Assembly (NCBI RefSeq): GCF_008274825.1
Contig: NZ_CP030848.1
Span: forward strand, 2,666,001-2,730,000
Origin: Sphingobacterium hotanense
GTDB lineage: Bacteria > Bacteroidota > Bacteroidia > Sphingobacteriales > Sphingobacteriaceae
Length of the DNA: 64,000 bases
Direction: 5' to 3'
A program made the position numbers and the translations under genes. Shown here piece after piece: positions 36,771 to 45,511 of the stretch. The notes under the pieces are model-generated. The model did not search any database. It saw nothing but the letters and a program-made list of their open reading frames with translations, and was not told where the DNA came from. The stretch's first letter is position 1. The number at the start of each line of letters is the position of its first letter.

Positions 36771-37152
36771 TTATTATGCTCATATACTCTCTATTTTCAA
36801 GAGGGTTATATTCTATCTTTATAGATTTGAACCTCTCCTTAATATCGATCTCTTTCCATTCCAGATAAAAAACAGATAAAGTATCTCCCCGAAACCTATA
36901 TACAAATGGTGACAAGCCAATTATAGCACTCACAGTATCGGTTCTATTCTTTAACCTACCTGCATCTTTAGTAATGATGGTGTACTGATTGTCATCAGTA
37001 ACACCCCAATTAAGAGTATTTATATACAGTTTTTCTCCCTTACTAGAAACAAGAATTTTACTCCTAAATGTATCCTTAACGCCATTACAGTTGTTAAACA
37101 AAAACATCATTGGAAGTATAAAAATAAGTAATTTACTATTTCTTTGTGCCAT
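36727..37152 (-). CDS. Exported immunity-like protein
   Basis: With the ATG at 37152 the protein has 141 residues and a hydrophobic N-terminal segment ending near NNCNG, so it may be a lipoprotein, though that lipobox is poor. Its start overlaps the end of the preceding toxin-tip frame by 17 bp. Its end overlaps the next tip frame. No known family. Confidence 0.55.
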   Translation of the reverse strand: MAQRNSKLLIFILPMMFLFNNCNGVKDTFRSKILVSSKGEKLYINTLNWGVTDDNQYTIITKDAGRLKNRTDTVSAIIGLSPFVYRFRGDTLSVFYLEWKEIDIKERFKSIKIEYNPLENREYMSIINKAGKGEEGYQLVP

Positions 37153-37453
37153 AATTGATCCCTTGTAATATTCTACGTCCTGAATAAGGTTGCTCACCAT
37201 AGTAAGGTGTTGGGCCGAATGATTTTCCAAAAAGCAATATCAAACCTATGTTTTTCATAGATAACTGACCTTGGTGATATGCTGCCGCTAATTTCATGTA
37301 AGTTAAACCACTGATTTTTGATCCTTGAAAGGTACCAGTTACACCATTTAGTCCTGCTAAAAAATTACCAGCAGAACGTGTTGTTGCATTTTTACCGTTC
37401 AAAAGTCGGCCGGTCATAGGCCCATAAGGTGCATAATTTATATTCCTCGTATG
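37136..37453 (-). pseudogene. Start-less toxin-tip frame with NYAPYGPMTGRLLNG linker
   Basis: The frame reads NYAPYGPMTGRLLNGK, then FLAGLNGVTGTFQG and TYMKLAAAYHQGQLSMKN, and ends SGRRILQGINYGTKK. The YAPYG-type opening is the usual boundary after Rhs-like repeats where a variable toxin tip begins. No start codon precedes it. It is coupled by overlap to the exported immunity-like gene at 36727. Confidence 0.5.
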
Positions 37454-37471
37454 TTAGTTTCTATAAAGCCT

Positions 37472-38128
37472 CTAATTAACATCTCTAAATGTCTTCTTAA
37501 AAAACTGCTTTCGTTCCTCCGTTTGCATAGCATCGCTTCCTTCCCAGATAACATCACCACTATCCAGTTCAAACATCTCTAAAAATGAGATGTTTCCGTC
37601 TTTTTGCTTTTTTTTCACCCATCGATTGTAAAATTTTGCTAGCTTTTTGATGCTCTTATAATCATCGTAGGCAACGGCCGTTTTTTTCTCTACATCAAAA
37701 AGGATAGGTTTTGTCGATAGGAAGGTAGCCATATCCCCGAATGCCATCCAATTAATCAAAAACATGGCCTCCACCGCAATTGTATATCGCGTTTCTTTTG
37801 AATTGTGATCCAATGTTCCAACTGTCCCAATCGCTGGAAGTAGCGCATCTACAGCTTTGCTACACAAGGAATAATCATCAAAGTAGTGAGATAGTTGCTT
37901 CAAGATTTCTGCGCGCTCTTTGAATTCAAATTGCCACATAAAATCAACCCAATTTTGATAGTCACCGGGCCTAGTTTCATATCTACCACCATCCTTCTCT
38001 ACTGTAATCTTAAGCAGATAGCCATCATAATCCATCTTAATGGCTTCTTTACTCACGCAAATTTTACTTTCTTGAGCATTCAAAATGTTCGAAGAAATAA
38101 ACAATAAAAAAATTAGTATCCAACGCAT
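37472..38128 (-). CDS. Secreted family A protein, copy 1 (possible immunity protein)
   Basis: With the ATG at 38128 the protein has 218 residues and a signal peptide ending near NILNAQ. Two cysteines are kept in all three copies, in ESKICVSKEA and YSLCSKAVD, and might pair in the periplasm. A longer upstream frame is homologous to sequence upstream of copy 2. I do not recognise the family. It follows a tail fragment at 38214-38285. The three copies at 37.5, 39.3 and 43.7 kb are closely similar. Confidence 0.65.
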   Translation of the reverse strand: MRWILIFLLFISSNILNAQESKICVSKEAIKMDYDGYLLKITVEKDGGRYETRPGDYQNWVDFMWQFEFKERAEILKQLSHYFDDYSLCSKAVDALLPAIGTVGTLDHNSKETRYTIAVEAMFLINWMAFGDMATFLSTKPILFDVEKKTAVAYDDYKSIKKLAKFYNRWVKKKQKDGNISFLEMFELDSGDVIWEGSDAMQTEERKQFFKKTFRDVN

Positions 38129-38213
38129 AACATCCTGATGTCCGATAAAGACCATTTTAAGATACGAAAAAAGAGCAGAAAACTTTAGTTTCCCACTCCT
38201 TCTTTTAAGCCTG

Positions 38214-38285
38214 TTAAAAATGACTTTTTCGGTGTCCTCCTTCAACATATCTGGCTTTTCTTGTTGAATGAAAATAAGGATACAA
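38214..38285 (-). pseudogene. Short tail fragment before secreted family A copy 1
   Basis: The frame reads HSTRKARYVEGGHRKSHF and stops at 38214. Upstream of copy 2 (about 40093-40160) an equivalent frame reads STRKVRSVEGGYRK. Such a tail ahead of each copy would fit a duplicated toxin-immunity cassette. Confidence 0.4.
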
Positions 38286-38295
38286 TTACTTTCTA

Positions 38296-38685
38296 CTATG
38301 GTTTGATAAAATATGTACCCCCATTAGATAAATTTATCAAGTGAATCGCTTTTCGCGATTTTTTGATAACTCTAAAGTTGATCATATCTACTTTCAAAAC
38401 TTCTGATTTTAAATCAATTATTATTCTCACAAGATAGTTCGTATCATCTTTTTTCAAAAACGAGGCATTAAATCCATTTTCAACCTGATATACTCTTTCA
38501 GATAAATCGACATCCTCTGATAGGCCAGTAATCACAAATATATTGTCATAATTACGAACATCTTCCTTCAATCTATTTATATGATAATTAACTGCTTCCT
38601 TAATCGTACTAAATGAATTAGTCTGTGCATAGCTCAAAGGAATCATAAACATAAAGCACAAAAAAAAAGTAACTTGATATTTCAT
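38296..38685 (-). CDS. Small secreted protein, possible immunity
   Basis: The 129-residue protein has a signal peptide ending near LSYA (residue 20). The mature part is a small domain of about 105 residues with no cysteine. It does not resemble a family I know. It lies between a tip/immunity pair and the family A copy 1 cassette, on the same strand. Confidence 0.55.
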   Translation of the reverse strand: MKYQVTFFLCFMFMIPLSYAQTNSFSTIKEAVNYHINRLKEDVRNYDNIFVITGLSEDVDLSERVYQVENGFNASFLKKDDTNYLVRIIIDLKSEVLKVDMINFRVIKKSRKAIHLINLSNGGTYFIKP

Positions 38686-38838
38686 TTTTTATATTTCTAG
38701 TGTAACTAAGTATTTTTGAAGCATAGTTGCCACGACTCTAGACTGTTGGTTATATATGTAGAGGTTATTCTTGGTTTAAAGAACCTGTAACACTTTCACA
38801 AGCAGGATTCATCATTCATCAGGTATTTCATATTTATC

Positions 38839-39135
38839 TCACCAAACACCTAGGCTACTATACTTTAACAATTTCAATAGTTCCCCAAGACGAACCAAAT
38901 CATATGAGATCGCATCATCAGCATTGACCAACAACCTTTTAAGCTCCGACCAGTCATCGCTGATCTGTCCAATCATCAATTCTTTTGTCTCTTGGTGAAC
39001 GTCGTACATATCATCTAATCCTATTTGCCAATAATAATCCTGAGAACTCAAAATAATCTCATCTCCAAAATTTTCATTGACCTTTTTTGATAAAAGCGTA
39101 AGCACATCCAACACTTCTTTCTTTTGTATTTTCAT
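38839..39135 (-). CDS. Putative immunity protein after a toxin tail
   Basis: The 98-residue acidic protein has no signal peptide. Its motif DYYWQIGLDDMYDV and helical content resemble small immunity proteins. The tail SNACSRMEEDLFSNWLYVF ends 28 bp before its start. Family not certain. Confidence 0.5.
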   Translation of the reverse strand: MKIQKKEVLDVLTLLSKKVNENFGDEIILSSQDYYWQIGLDDMYDVHQETKELMIGQISDDWSELKRLLVNADDAISYDLVRLGELLKLLKYSSLGVW

Positions 39136-39163
39136 AAAACGAGCTATTTGTATAAAACACTCT

Positions 39164-39331
39164 TATTCCCCGAATTTATATCCTTTTCTAAAAACGTATA
39201 ACCAATTTGAAAATAAATCCTCCTCCATCCGTGAGCACGCATTACGAACTAGATTTCCTCAATTCCAAGACAATAGCGATATAGACGCGTATCCAACATA
39301 ATAATTGTCACATTGGCGCTCTTAATTATTT
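39164..39331 (-). pseudogene. Degenerate toxin-tail fragment (SNACSRME type), copy 1
   Basis: On the minus strand one frame reads NACSRMEEDLFSNWLYVF and KGYKFGE before a stop at 39164, with a further in-frame stop upstream. It is closely related to the sequence at 43557-43740 and precedes a putative immunity gene. Confidence 0.45.
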
Positions 39332-40006
39332 ATTATTTTCAATAAAACGTTTGTAAGCATTTTTAAAAGTTTTCTTAAAAAACCGCTTTCGCTCCTCAGT
39401 TTGCATTGCATCGCTTCCTTCCCAGATAACTGGACCGCTATCCAATTCAAACATCTCAAACATCGAGATGTTTTCGTCTCTTTGCTTTTTTTTCACCCAC
39501 TGCTTATAAACCTTTGCTAGCTTTTTGATGCTTTGATAATCATCGTAGGCAACCGCTGTTTTTTTCTCTACATCAAAAAGGACAGGTTTTGTCGACAGAA
39601 AGGCTGCCATATCTCCAAATGTTATCCAATTAATCAAAAACATGGCCTCCACCGCAATTGTATATCGCGTTTCTTTTGAATAGTGACCTATTGTTCTAGG
39701 CATCCCAATTAGCGGAAACAACCCTTCTACAGCTTTACTACACAAGGAATAATCATCAAAATAATTTGAAAATTGTCTTAGGATTTCTGCACGTTCTTTG
39801 AATGGAAATTGACCAATAAAATAAACCAAATTCTGATAATCCCCTGGCATTGTTTCGTACTTCTTACCATCTTTTTCTACTGTAATCTTAAGCAGATAGC
39901 CATCGTAATCCATCTTAACGGCTTCTTTACTAACGCATATTTTGCTCTCTTGAGCACTCGAAATGTTCCAAGAAACAAACAATAAAAAAATTAGTATCCA
40001 ACGCAT
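39326..40006 (-). CDS. Secreted family A protein, copy 2
   Basis: This is the second copy of the secreted family, 226 residues, signal peptide ending near ISSAQ and the two conserved cysteines (SKICVSKEA, YSLCSKAVE). It is strongly similar to copies 1 and 3 over the whole length, and its upstream 150 bp match those of copy 1, so the unit including the tail was duplicated. Confidence 0.65.
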   Translation of the reverse strand: MRWILIFLLFVSWNISSAQESKICVSKEAVKMDYDGYLLKITVEKDGKKYETMPGDYQNLVYFIGQFPFKERAEILRQFSNYFDDYSLCSKAVEGLFPLIGMPRTIGHYSKETRYTIAVEAMFLINWITFGDMAAFLSTKPVLFDVEKKTAVAYDDYQSIKKLAKVYKQWVKKKQRDENISMFEMFELDSGPVIWEGSDAMQTEERKRFFKKTFKNAYKRFIENNK

Positions 40007-40297
40007 AGCGTCCTGATTTCCGATAAAGACTATTTTAAAATACGAAAAAGGAATAGAAAACTATCGTTTTCAACTTCTTTTATAAATCTGCTTAAAGCTG
40101 AATTTTTCGGTATCCTCCTTCAACAGATCTGACTTTTCTAGTTGAATAAACCTAACCTCTATTGGGACTAGTCTAACTTCAAGTTATATTTATTTGATTA
40201 CCCCGCAGAAATTGATTCAGACTATAAAGACTTCTTATTTTCGGCATAACGAAAAAGACGTATAGTGCTTTAGGTTTAACTTAGGAAACTACCAAAT

Positions 40298-40582
40298 CTA
40301 AATTAAATTGTACTTAGTTATAGCCTCTTCTTTTAACAAATATTTTAAAATCGGGGCACCACCACCCTGCAACTTACTATTAGAAAAAAAATATTCCCAA
40401 TACCTCCCATCTCTTGGATCTTTAAACAGTTTATACCAACCACTACAATCAACGTCTACTTCTATTAAATAATTTTCAACAAGAGAAAATATTCGATTGC
40501 TCACATCATCGTACTCAATTGAATTTAAGTGTTTTATTAACGCTCCTTTTAATAGAGTTTCTTCCTTTTTCAATTTTGTCAT
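40298..40582 (-). CDS. Imm27-like immunity protein
   Basis: The 94-residue protein begins EETLLKGALI and has the segment DCSGWYKLFKDPRDGRYWEY followed by GGGAP, which I recognise as the Imm27 family of immunity proteins against polymorphic toxins. It lies 42 bp after a short tail frame ending at 40625. This is the clearest named immunity gene of the island. Confidence 0.75.
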   Translation of the reverse strand: MTKLKKEETLLKGALIKHLNSIEYDDVSNRIFSLVENYLIEVDVDCSGWYKLFKDPRDGRYWEYFFSNSKLQGGGAPILKYLLKEEAITKYNLI

Positions 40583-40624
40583 TTTACTATTGTTTTAATT
40601 GCATTAGAAGGTATTGTTGATTAG

Positions 40625-40744
40625 TTATTGAAGTTCACCTGCTCCTCCGGTTTTTAAGCCAAACCCTACAAACCTGGGATTGTCTCGATTTATTAGCGAT
40701 GAGAGACCTGAGCTGGGAGTATCAAATTCAAAGATTAGACAATA
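40625..40744 (-). pseudogene. Toxin tail fragment before the Imm27 gene
   Basis: A start-less open frame reads EFDTPSSGLSSLINRDNPRF and ends KTGGAGELQ. Its reading frame breaks in the A/T-rich sequence upstream, where a neighbouring frame continues the coding-like sequence. It is likely the end of the toxin matched by Imm27. Confidence 0.4.
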
Positions 40745-40860
40745 TTAAAGATGAATTTTTTACCCCCAAAAATTTATTTGGGGCAGTATTGACTGCTGAT
40801 ATCTTTATAAACAACATTAAAAACTCCATAGCTTTAATAGTTAATATAATGGTTTAGTAA

Positions 40861-41286
40861 CTATATTTCATTCTGTATTTCATTTTTAATTTCATTAATT
40901 TTAGATAGTTCTGCAGTTAGTCGTTCTTCCAACTCAATTATTAAAGCAAGGGCTCTGTTATTATCCGTCATTACGTTGTAATTAAAGTATATTACTTCTA
41001 AATTCAAGTCTAAATTAGATTTATGTTGTTTTAAAAGAATATCAAATATTTTAGCTATATCTTCTAACTCAAAAGAATCATATATCGATTCTGTTTCAGA
41101 AATCTGTAATGCAGCTGTCATAATTAAAATTAACCTTATGTCGTTTAAATACTTTTGATCAACGTTATTCAAATAATTGAAGAATGATGTATCATTTTTA
41201 GTTCTACGCATTAAATCGTGAGAAATCACATTTATGTTTCTTTCATATTCTGTTAATCGCTCTATAAAGTCGTTTAGCTTTATCAT
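40861..41286 (-). CDS. Putative immunity protein coupled by ATGA to a toxin tail
   Basis: The 141-residue protein is helical and acidic, cytoplasmic, rich in Leu, Ile and Asn. Its ATG overlaps the stop of the preceding small frame (ATGA at 41283-41286), which is characteristic of toxin-immunity pairs. Family not recognised. Confidence 0.55.
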   Translation of the reverse strand: MIKLNDFIERLTEYERNINVISHDLMRRTKNDTSFFNYLNNVDQKYLNDIRLILIMTAALQISETESIYDSFELEDIAKIFDILLKQHKSNLDLNLEVIYFNYNVMTDNNRALALIIELEERLTAELSKINEIKNEIQNEI

Positions 41287-41520
41287 CGTTTCGTTGTTTT
41301 TAGTTTGTTAAGAATGCGTTTAGCTTGGTCTATTATTTTTTTCAACTCCTTGCCTATCTTGTCACCTTTCTTTTCAAGCTCAGTTAATTCTTTTCTCGTT
41401 TTTTTGCCATAATTAGGATTATATAATTTGCCCTTTTTCAAGCTTTCAGGTATCATACAATCATCCTATCTCCTCATCTAAGAAGCTAGCACCGTAATCG
41501 TCGTGATTAATATTATTACT
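41283..41520 (-). pseudogene. Toxin C-terminal tail, frameshifted
   Basis: A 57-codon frame from the ATG at 41456 reads IPESLKKGKLYNPNYGKKTR and ends in a Lys-rich helix. Directly upstream another frame reads NHDDYGASFLDEEIG and stops, so a +1/-1 shift appears to split one tail. It ends with the ATGA overlap to the putative immunity gene. Confidence 0.5.
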
Positions 41521-42568
41521 TTACCTTCCTGGCTCTAATTATATCCCAGTCCCAACCCAACCGTGCCTCTATCTCTTTCATTATTGCAGGTGTTTGTTCT
41601 CTTAATTTTATACATCCAGGACAATCCTTAATATCAGTAATATGTTCCATGCTTACCAGTCTTCTTAAGTACATCAATGGAACATAACCCCATTGCAATT
41701 CATCCGGTGATACACCATTATCATCATTGATCACTTTTGTTATTTTACCATTCTTGATAAAAAACAAAAAAAAGTAAGTCCGATCTCCTAAATGGGAAGA
41801 ATGATACTCCTCTTTCAACGAATCTACATCAACATAATCAAAATTTCTTTTAATAGTTTCTAACTGACTTGATTTTAGCCTATATCGGTATATAGGATAT
41901 CGAATGGTATCCAATCCTCTCACATCAAACTTCTGATAAATATAAGCTCCTTGTTTATCTAAATAATAAAATTCGTCCGAAAGATAATCTGGCGAGACAG
42001 TGGCGAGGATAATTTCGTCAAAATCCTCGTTTGTTTGAGAGCTCTTCTTAACTTTATGGTATTTAAACAAACGATCGTCCTCCACTTCCCTGAGGACTAA
42101 GGTGTCATTGGTCAAACGCTCAATTAAGATTTTTTTCCATTCCGACTTGCCCAAATCCCAGATCTTTAGCGTATCACTTGCTATTTTATAGATCGTCTTG
42201 GAATCTATAGGCAGAGGTAGCCCATTGTCCATATCCGCATAGTCATAAAAACCAGCTTTGTAGTCACACGAATCCTTATAAAAGGAAAAACCTTTAATGC
42301 CGAGTTGATCCCCAGTAAAATGTCGCCAAGAATACTCACGATGCCCATCTTTAGCTACCTTTCTTAAAATATTTTCTTCCTCTATATCAATAGCCCAGGT
42401 TCCTTCCAAATCTTCACGTGAATAATTCACCGTATTGAGCCTGTTCTGACAGGAACAGAAAATTGACATAAAACATACCTGAATAATCAATAATAAATAA
42501 GTTATACAAACATTCAATTGTTGAGAAAAATTTTGTACTTCAAAAAGAATTAATGATTTGTTCATCAT
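41516..42568 (-). CDS. Probable lipoprotein of unknown function
   Basis: The 350-residue protein has an N-terminal hydrophobic segment leading to Cys residues near FCSCQ, which may be the lipid site if a downstream Met (such as MSIFCSC) is the real start. The first half resembles a lipocalin-like beta structure (LEGTWAIDIEEE), the second half is unassigned. It lies in the island between two cassettes and may be an immunity protein. Confidence 0.5.
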   Translation of the reverse strand: MMNKSLILFEVQNFSQQLNVCITYLLLIIQVCFMSIFCSCQNRLNTVNYSREDLEGTWAIDIEEENILRKVAKDGHREYSWRHFTGDQLGIKGFSFYKDSCDYKAGFYDYADMDNGLPLPIDSKTIYKIASDTLKIWDLGKSEWKKILIERLTNDTLVLREVEDDRLFKYHKVKKSSQTNEDFDEIILATVSPDYLSDEFYYLDKQGAYIYQKFDVRGLDTIRYPIYRYRLKSSQLETIKRNFDYVDVDSLKEEYHSSHLGDRTYFFLFFIKNGKITKVINDDNGVSPDELQWGYVPLMYLRRLVSMEHITDIKDCPGCIKLREQTPAIMKEIEARLGWDWDIIRARKVK

Positions 42569-42663
42569 TTTTATTATCTAGCCAATCCATATACTGGCAT
42601 TAAAAATTTCATCAAATCGCCATGCGAACAGGACTCTAATTAGTTTTAAAAAACACTAAAATT

Positions 42664-43209
42664 TCAATAGAAAGATGACATTTGTTCTATAAAATAAATA
42701 TCAATATAGTCATCATAAATAACGATTGAACCGTTCGTAAAACACAAATACATCAAAGTATATAATTCACTTTTTTCAATTCCTTTTTTTAATTTATAAC
42801 TACCTTCATCGAATATTTCTAAATGTTTCTCAATTGTGTACTTTAATCCAAATTTGTAATAAGTTTCAAATGTTCGAGAATTAATTTTAAAGGCATCTGC
42901 ATCTATTTCAGATTTCAAAAATTTCTTTTTCTGAGAGAGAGCATCGCTTATAAATTTTTCATAAGAGATTTTATTTTTTTCATAAATACTTTTTTGATTA
43001 TAAACAGTATTCAAATAATCGATATATGTTAGTCCTTTTTCAGACTCTGAATAAGAAATAAATACTGGAAAATAATATGTACTTGGATTGTTGTGGTCTT
43101 CATTCACAATATTTTGGAGTAAAATTTTGTCGAATTCAAAGTTTGACTTTGAACTTTCAAAACTAATGAATAGCCAACTGAAAATAAAAAACAATACAAT
43201 GTATTTCAT
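42664..43209 (-). CDS. Exported immunity-like protein behind an HExxH tip
   Basis: With the ATG at 43209 (181 residues) the protein has a signal peptide of about 20 residues ending in FESSKS; the alternative GTG adds five residues. The mature domain is Lys/Tyr-rich with no known family. It starts 20 bp after the broken metallopeptidase tip, and an exported partner would suit a toxin acting in the periplasm. Confidence 0.55.
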   Translation of the reverse strand: MKYIVLFFIFSWLFISFESSKSNFEFDKILLQNIVNEDHNNPSTYYFPVFISYSESEKGLTYIDYLNTVYNQKSIYEKNKISYEKFISDALSQKKKFLKSEIDADAFKINSRTFETYYKFGLKYTIEKHLEIFDEGSYKLKKGIEKSELYTLMYLCFTNGSIVIYDDYIDIYFIEQMSSFY

Positions 43210-43229
43210 AATTCTAATATTCACACATA

Positions 43230-43440
43230 CTAGTATTTTTTCCGGTTAGGAAGACCTTCCAAACCTCTAGCAATGTTCTCTAAATTAAGCGCTCTTTTTT
43301 CAGCAGGAGAACTTCCATAATTCTTTTCGTCAATACTATCAGGCATTTTTCCTTAATCGAAATCAAACTGATGGGACATTTCATGAAAAACAAGCTCGAG
43401 ACCAGACCACCTCCTCGAACCGAAATCGGTTTATAGTATT
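43230..43440 (-). pseudogene. Broken metallopeptidase toxin tip (HExxH)
   Basis: The frame reads SGLELVFHEMSHQFDFD, containing the zinc motif HEMSH (43371-43385), then a TAA stop at 43353-43355, then continues in the same frame as MPDSIDEKNYGSSPAEKRAL to a stop at 43230. Upstream a stop and an apparent frameshift also break the frame. The toxin can no longer be made whole, but its immunity-like gene follows intact. Confidence 0.6.
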
Positions 43441-43556
43441 TGTTTTAGTTCTTATAATCTTATATATATCCTGATTAATCATATTTTTACATGAACTAAG
43501 ATTTTATAAAAGCATTATAATAAACAACAATGTACTTCTTTTTTTCATAAAACGAG

Positions 43557-43740
43557 CTATTTATGTAAAACGCACCAATTCCCCAATTTTATATTCTTAT
43601 ATAAAACAATTAATGAATTTGAAAATAAATCCTTCTCCATCCGTGAACACGCGTTGCTACCTAAATCTCCTCGATTCCAAAACAATACCAATAGAGAAGC
43701 GATATCCAACATAATAAGTATTACTTTGGCGCCCTTACTA
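43557..43740 (-). pseudogene. Degenerate toxin-tail fragment (SNACSRME type), copy 2
   Basis: A 51-codon frame (43557-43712) reads NRGDLGSNACSRMEKDLF and is closely related to the copy at 39164-39331 in sequence and in position right downstream of a family A gene. The two copies differ by small indels, so at least one is broken. Confidence 0.45.
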
Positions 43741-44419
43741 ATTTATTATTCTTCAAAAAATACCCGTAAGGATTTCTAAAAGTTTTCAAAAAATATTGCT
43801 TCCTTTCGACTGTTTGCATAAGGTCACTTCCTTCCCAGATAACCTGACCACTATCCAGTTCAAACATCTCAAACATTGAGATATCTTCGTCTTTTTGCTT
43901 TTTTTTCACCCATCGCCTGTAAAGTTTTGCTAGCTTTTTGATGCTCTTATAATCGTCGTAGGCAACAGCCGTTTTTTTCTCTACATCGAAAAGGATAGGT
44001 TTTGTCGATAGAAAGGCAGCCATATCCCCGAATGCCATCCAATTAATCAAAAACATAGCCTCCACGGCAATTGTATATCGCGTTTCTTTTGAATCGTGAC
44101 CGATTGTTCTTGGCATCCCAATCGCCGGAAGTAGCGCCTCGACAGCTTTGCTGCACAAGGAATAATCATCGAAGTAGTGCGATAGTTGCTTCAAAATTTC
44201 CACACGTTCTTTGAATTCAAATTGCCACATAAAATCAACCCATTGCTGATAATCCCCTGGCCTTGTTTCATATCTCCGTCCATCTTTCTCTACCGTAATC
44301 TTTAGCAGATAGCCATCGTAATCCATCTTAACGGCTTCTTTACTAACGCATATTTTACTCTCTTGAGCATTCAAAATGTTCAAAGAAATAAACAATAAAA
44401 AAATTAGAATCCAACGCAT
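43721..44419 (-). CDS. Secreted family A protein, copy 3
   Basis: This is the third member of the secreted family, 232 residues, with signal peptide MRWILIF...NAQ and both conserved cysteines. It differs from copies 1 and 2 mainly at the C terminus and upstream, where another fragment (SYDKLKREPRNIRNF) lies instead. It may be the source or the result of the duplications. Confidence 0.65.
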   Translation of the reverse strand: MRWILIFLLFISLNILNAQESKICVSKEAVKMDYDGYLLKITVEKDGRRYETRPGDYQQWVDFMWQFEFKERVEILKQLSHYFDDYSLCSKAVEALLPAIGMPRTIGHDSKETRYTIAVEAMFLINWMAFGDMAAFLSTKPILFDVEKKTAVAYDDYKSIKKLAKLYRRWVKKKQKDEDISMFEMFELDSGQVIWEGSDLMQTVERKQYFLKTFRNPYGYFLKNNKLVRAPK

Positions 44420-45054
44420 AGCAAAATATATTTTTTAAACTTTTAAATAAATTATCTATCATCTCAAATATACCACTCGCAACTCAAGTCTGTGTATTAC
44501 ACCACGTTTATAGTAACGGAAAGTTCCGAATATTCCTTGGTTCCCGTTTCAACTTATCATAGCTATAAATAAAGGTATCGTCGCTTGTAGCCGCCTTATT
44601 CCATAGTTGTTGGGAAATATTGATATTGAACTATTTCTTATTCCTCTCAACAACATTTTTGAAAACTTCGGTGGATTGTAGTGAACATATGCAACTCGTC
44701 CGACTAGGTTCATTGTGTAAATGAATATCATGATGCGAGCTAGCATGTTGTTTAAAAATGTAAAGTCTATTATTCGATAATTTAGGAAGACCCATAAAAA
44801 ACACAAATGTAACAACTATCTACTTAAAAGATAGGAAAATTCTTTCATAACCCTATCAAGCCCATATCAATCCCTTTTCGAAAGGCTTTTGATTTGGGTT
44901 TGAATGGGTTATGAAAGGGTTTTATAAGGGAATTGAGTTGACCAACCGTAGGCAAATGCTAGACGTCGCTATCGATAGCACTTAAAAAGAATGCAAACGT
45001 TTTAAAAGAATTATGCCGCTGAAAGCTTTCACATATGCGACATAAATCCTACGA
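44420..45054. other. Non-coding stretch at the island edge
   Basis: This gap contains short broken frames on the minus strand (for example SYDKLKREPRNIRNF near 44520-44640), a long palindrome at 44842-44917 and no complete gene I can support. Confidence 0.5.
44842..44917. repeat. Intergenic palindromic repeat, copy 2
   Basis: Arms of about 37 bp (CTTTCATAACCC on the outside, TCAAACCCA-type in the middle) pair closely around a CG centre. It shares the ATCAAACCCA and AAAGGGTT elements with the palindrome at 20955-21024. Confidence 0.7.
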
Positions 45055-45090
45055 AAAAAAGAGCCCATGTTAATTAACATGAACTCTTTT
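45055..45090 (-). terminator. Terminator of the SusCD operon
   Basis: AAAAGAG and CTCTTTT flank the self-complementary CATGTTAATTAACATG. On the minus strand a T-run follows the stem, ending the long operon after the HiPIP gene. Confidence 0.85.
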
Positions 45091-45125
45091 CATTGGCCTC
45101 ACACCGTTATTTTATTATATCTAAT

Positions 45126-45509
45126 TTAGGCCTCATCTGGCGGTGCCCAGTATGTGCAATAGCCTTCTGCAAAAACGGGACCTGTAAACAACATACATCC
45201 TCCACACTGCTGCCCGTCTTTTGGCGCGATATACAGCTTACAATTATCACATTGATGTTCCGGATTAGGAGTTTGTTTGACATAGCCCAGCTGCTCTCTT
45301 TTTCTCAAGTTTACCTCATCCACGCCTGAATAATCGTCGCATGAACTCACTGCATTCCCCTGTGATTTAGCATCAGCAGTCTGTTCAGTCTGTTTCCCTG
45401 AATTATTACATCCCGTCATCAAGTATGCCGTTCCTAGTATTAGAGCCAATGAAGAAGAAACGGTGCTTTTAATAAAATCTCTTCTCTTCATCTTCGTGTT
45501 ATTCTTCAT
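45126..45509 (-). CDS. High-potential iron-sulfur protein, Tat-exported
   Basis: The 127-residue protein has a twin-arginine signal (KRRDFIK) and a hydrophobic stretch to a lipobox-like MTGC, so it may be a Tat-dependent lipoprotein. The C-terminal part has the HiPIP cysteine pattern C-x2-C-x14-C-x12-C (in HQCDNCKLY, CGGC, EGYC), binding a 4Fe-4S cluster used for electron transfer. One extra Cys sits between. The start could also be the second Met (residue 7). It begins 2 bp after the PVC-type gene, so they are cotranscribed. Confidence 0.88.
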   Translation of the reverse strand: MKNNTKMKRRDFIKSTVSSSLALILGTAYLMTGCNNSGKQTEQTADAKSQGNAVSSCDDYSGVDEVNLRKREQLGYVKQTPNPEHQCDNCKLYIAPKDGQQCGGCMLFTGPVFAEGYCTYWAPPDEA

Positions 45510-45511
45510 AG

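Noticed and set aside
44549..44815. An 88-codon minus-strand frame with hydrophobic start
   Set aside because: Its sequence looks like non-coding frame of a broken toxin fragment, with another frame giving more coding-like text.
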